Assembly: GCA_027314915.1 (NCBI GenBank)
Contig: DAHUZZ010000001.1
Span: 1-64,000 of the forward strand
Source: Thermoplasmata archaeon
Lineage (GTDB): Archaea; Thermoplasmatota; Thermoplasmata; Lutacidiplasmatales; UBA184
Direction: 5' to 3'
DNA: 64,000 bases
Positions 63,878 to 64,000 of the stretch are shown here, in pieces. Numbering within the stretch: the first letter of the stretch is position 1; each line of letters begins with the position of its first letter. A program made the translations under genes and the position numbers. Below the pieces are notes generated by a model. The model saw nothing but the letters and a program-made list of their open reading frames with translations. It had not been told where the DNA came from and made no database searches.

Positions 63878-63881
63878 GTAG
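63872..63881 (+). promoter_or_regulatory. Promoter-like TATA element of the 5S rRNA gene
   Basis: AGCTTAAGTAGC lies about 26-28 bases before the expected 5S start near 63902, the proper distance for an archaeal TATA box. It overlaps the stop codon of the preceding small gene. Confidence 0.6.
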
Positions 63882-63901
63882 CGCGCCTCGGTCGTCCGGC
63901 C

Positions 63902-64000
63902 GGCTGACGGCCAAAGCGGTGGGGAAACACCCGGTCCCATTCCGAACCCGGAAGTTAAGCCCACTGGCGTTCCGCGCGGTACTGAAGTGCGCGAGCCTAC
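63902..64000 (+). rRNA. rrf: 5S ribosomal RNA (3' end cut off by window)
   Basis: The conserved 5S sequences GGCCAAAGCGGTGGGGAAACACCCGG, TCCCATTCCGAACCCGGAAGTTAAGCCCACTGG and the beginning of loop E/D are present in order. About 99 of about 120 bases lie in the window. It has its own TATA element and stands behind a protein gene, not behind 23S rRNA. Confidence 0.93.

Noticed and set aside
1..64000. CRISPR array or cas genes
   Set aside because: No regularly spaced direct repeats and no Cas-like proteins were seen; G/C-rich runs are not arrays.

Overview
The window is GC-rich chromosomal DNA from an archaeon. Direct support for this is an archaeal ribosomal protein S3Ae gene, fibrillarin, an archaeal-type UMP kinase, tRNAs with introns between positions 37 and 38, TATA boxes about 25 bp upstream of often leaderless genes, two Bat-type HTH regulators, and a mevalonate-pathway decarboxylase. 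A 5S rRNA gene starts at the right edge behind a protein gene rather than behind 16S/23S. Unlinked rRNA genes and the overall gene content point to a high-GC member of the Thermoplasmatota, but that placement is inference. Pyruvate:quinone oxidoreductase, a PaaA-like di-iron oxygenase and redox proteins suggest an aerobic or facultatively aerobic life.

Layout. Bases 1-1.6 kb: a tyrosine recombinase cut by the window edge, a Zn-ribbon MNT/HEPN toxin-antitoxin pair and tRNA-Leu. 1.7-16.6 kb: metabolism and regulation (LsrF-type aldolase, Lrp regulator divergent from glutamine synthetase, amidohydrolase, TruA, Bat-like regulator, OCD-family enzyme, DUF932 protein, PoxB, an ArsR/SRPBCC/VOC cluster, tRNA-Glu, and an Hps-RraA fusion divergent from a DNA methyltransferase). 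17.4-24.6 kb: a tightly overlapping operon that looks like a VirB/Ced-type DNA-transfer machine (VirB4 ATPase, PrgI/VirB3-like, VirB6-like and VirB2-like membrane proteins, and a large PKD surface protein). 24.7-34.0 kb: fibrillarin, RidA, a DUF885 hydrolase, small membrane proteins, a decayed tag glycosylase gene, OsmC, a second Bat-like regulator, and a C39-peptidase/methyltransferase fusion coupled to thioredoxin.

34.1-37.7 kb is a lower-GC accessory block. It holds a LexA-like HTH protein, two RelE-type toxin-antitoxin modules, an IS66-family element with identifiable terminal inverted repeats, and an intron-containing tRNA-Met. 37.8-42.5 kb: S3Ae, then an AAA ATPase and von Willebrand A protein pair. 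42.5-49.8 kb: a type IV pilus operon with two secretion ATPases, two TadC/ArlJ-like platform proteins, a pilin-like protein and, translationally coupled at its end, a second DNA methyltransferase. 50.0-57.2 kb: ACT-domain protein, P1B metal ATPase, tRNA-Gly, a large AAA/TPR protein, a methyltransferase, a thioredoxin-like protein and tRNA-Tyr with an intron. 57.2-64 kb: adk, pyrH, rpiA, enoyl-CoA hydratase, a PaaA-like oxygenase, a methyltransferase, mvaD, a PaaI-type thioesterase and 5S rRNA.

The most notable parts are the VirB/Ced-like operon, the duplicated pilus motor operon coupled to a DNA methyltransferase, the Zn-ribbon MNT antitoxin, the protease-methyltransferase fusion, the tRNA-Glu with C instead of U at position 33, and repeated use of one TATA box by two divergent genes.
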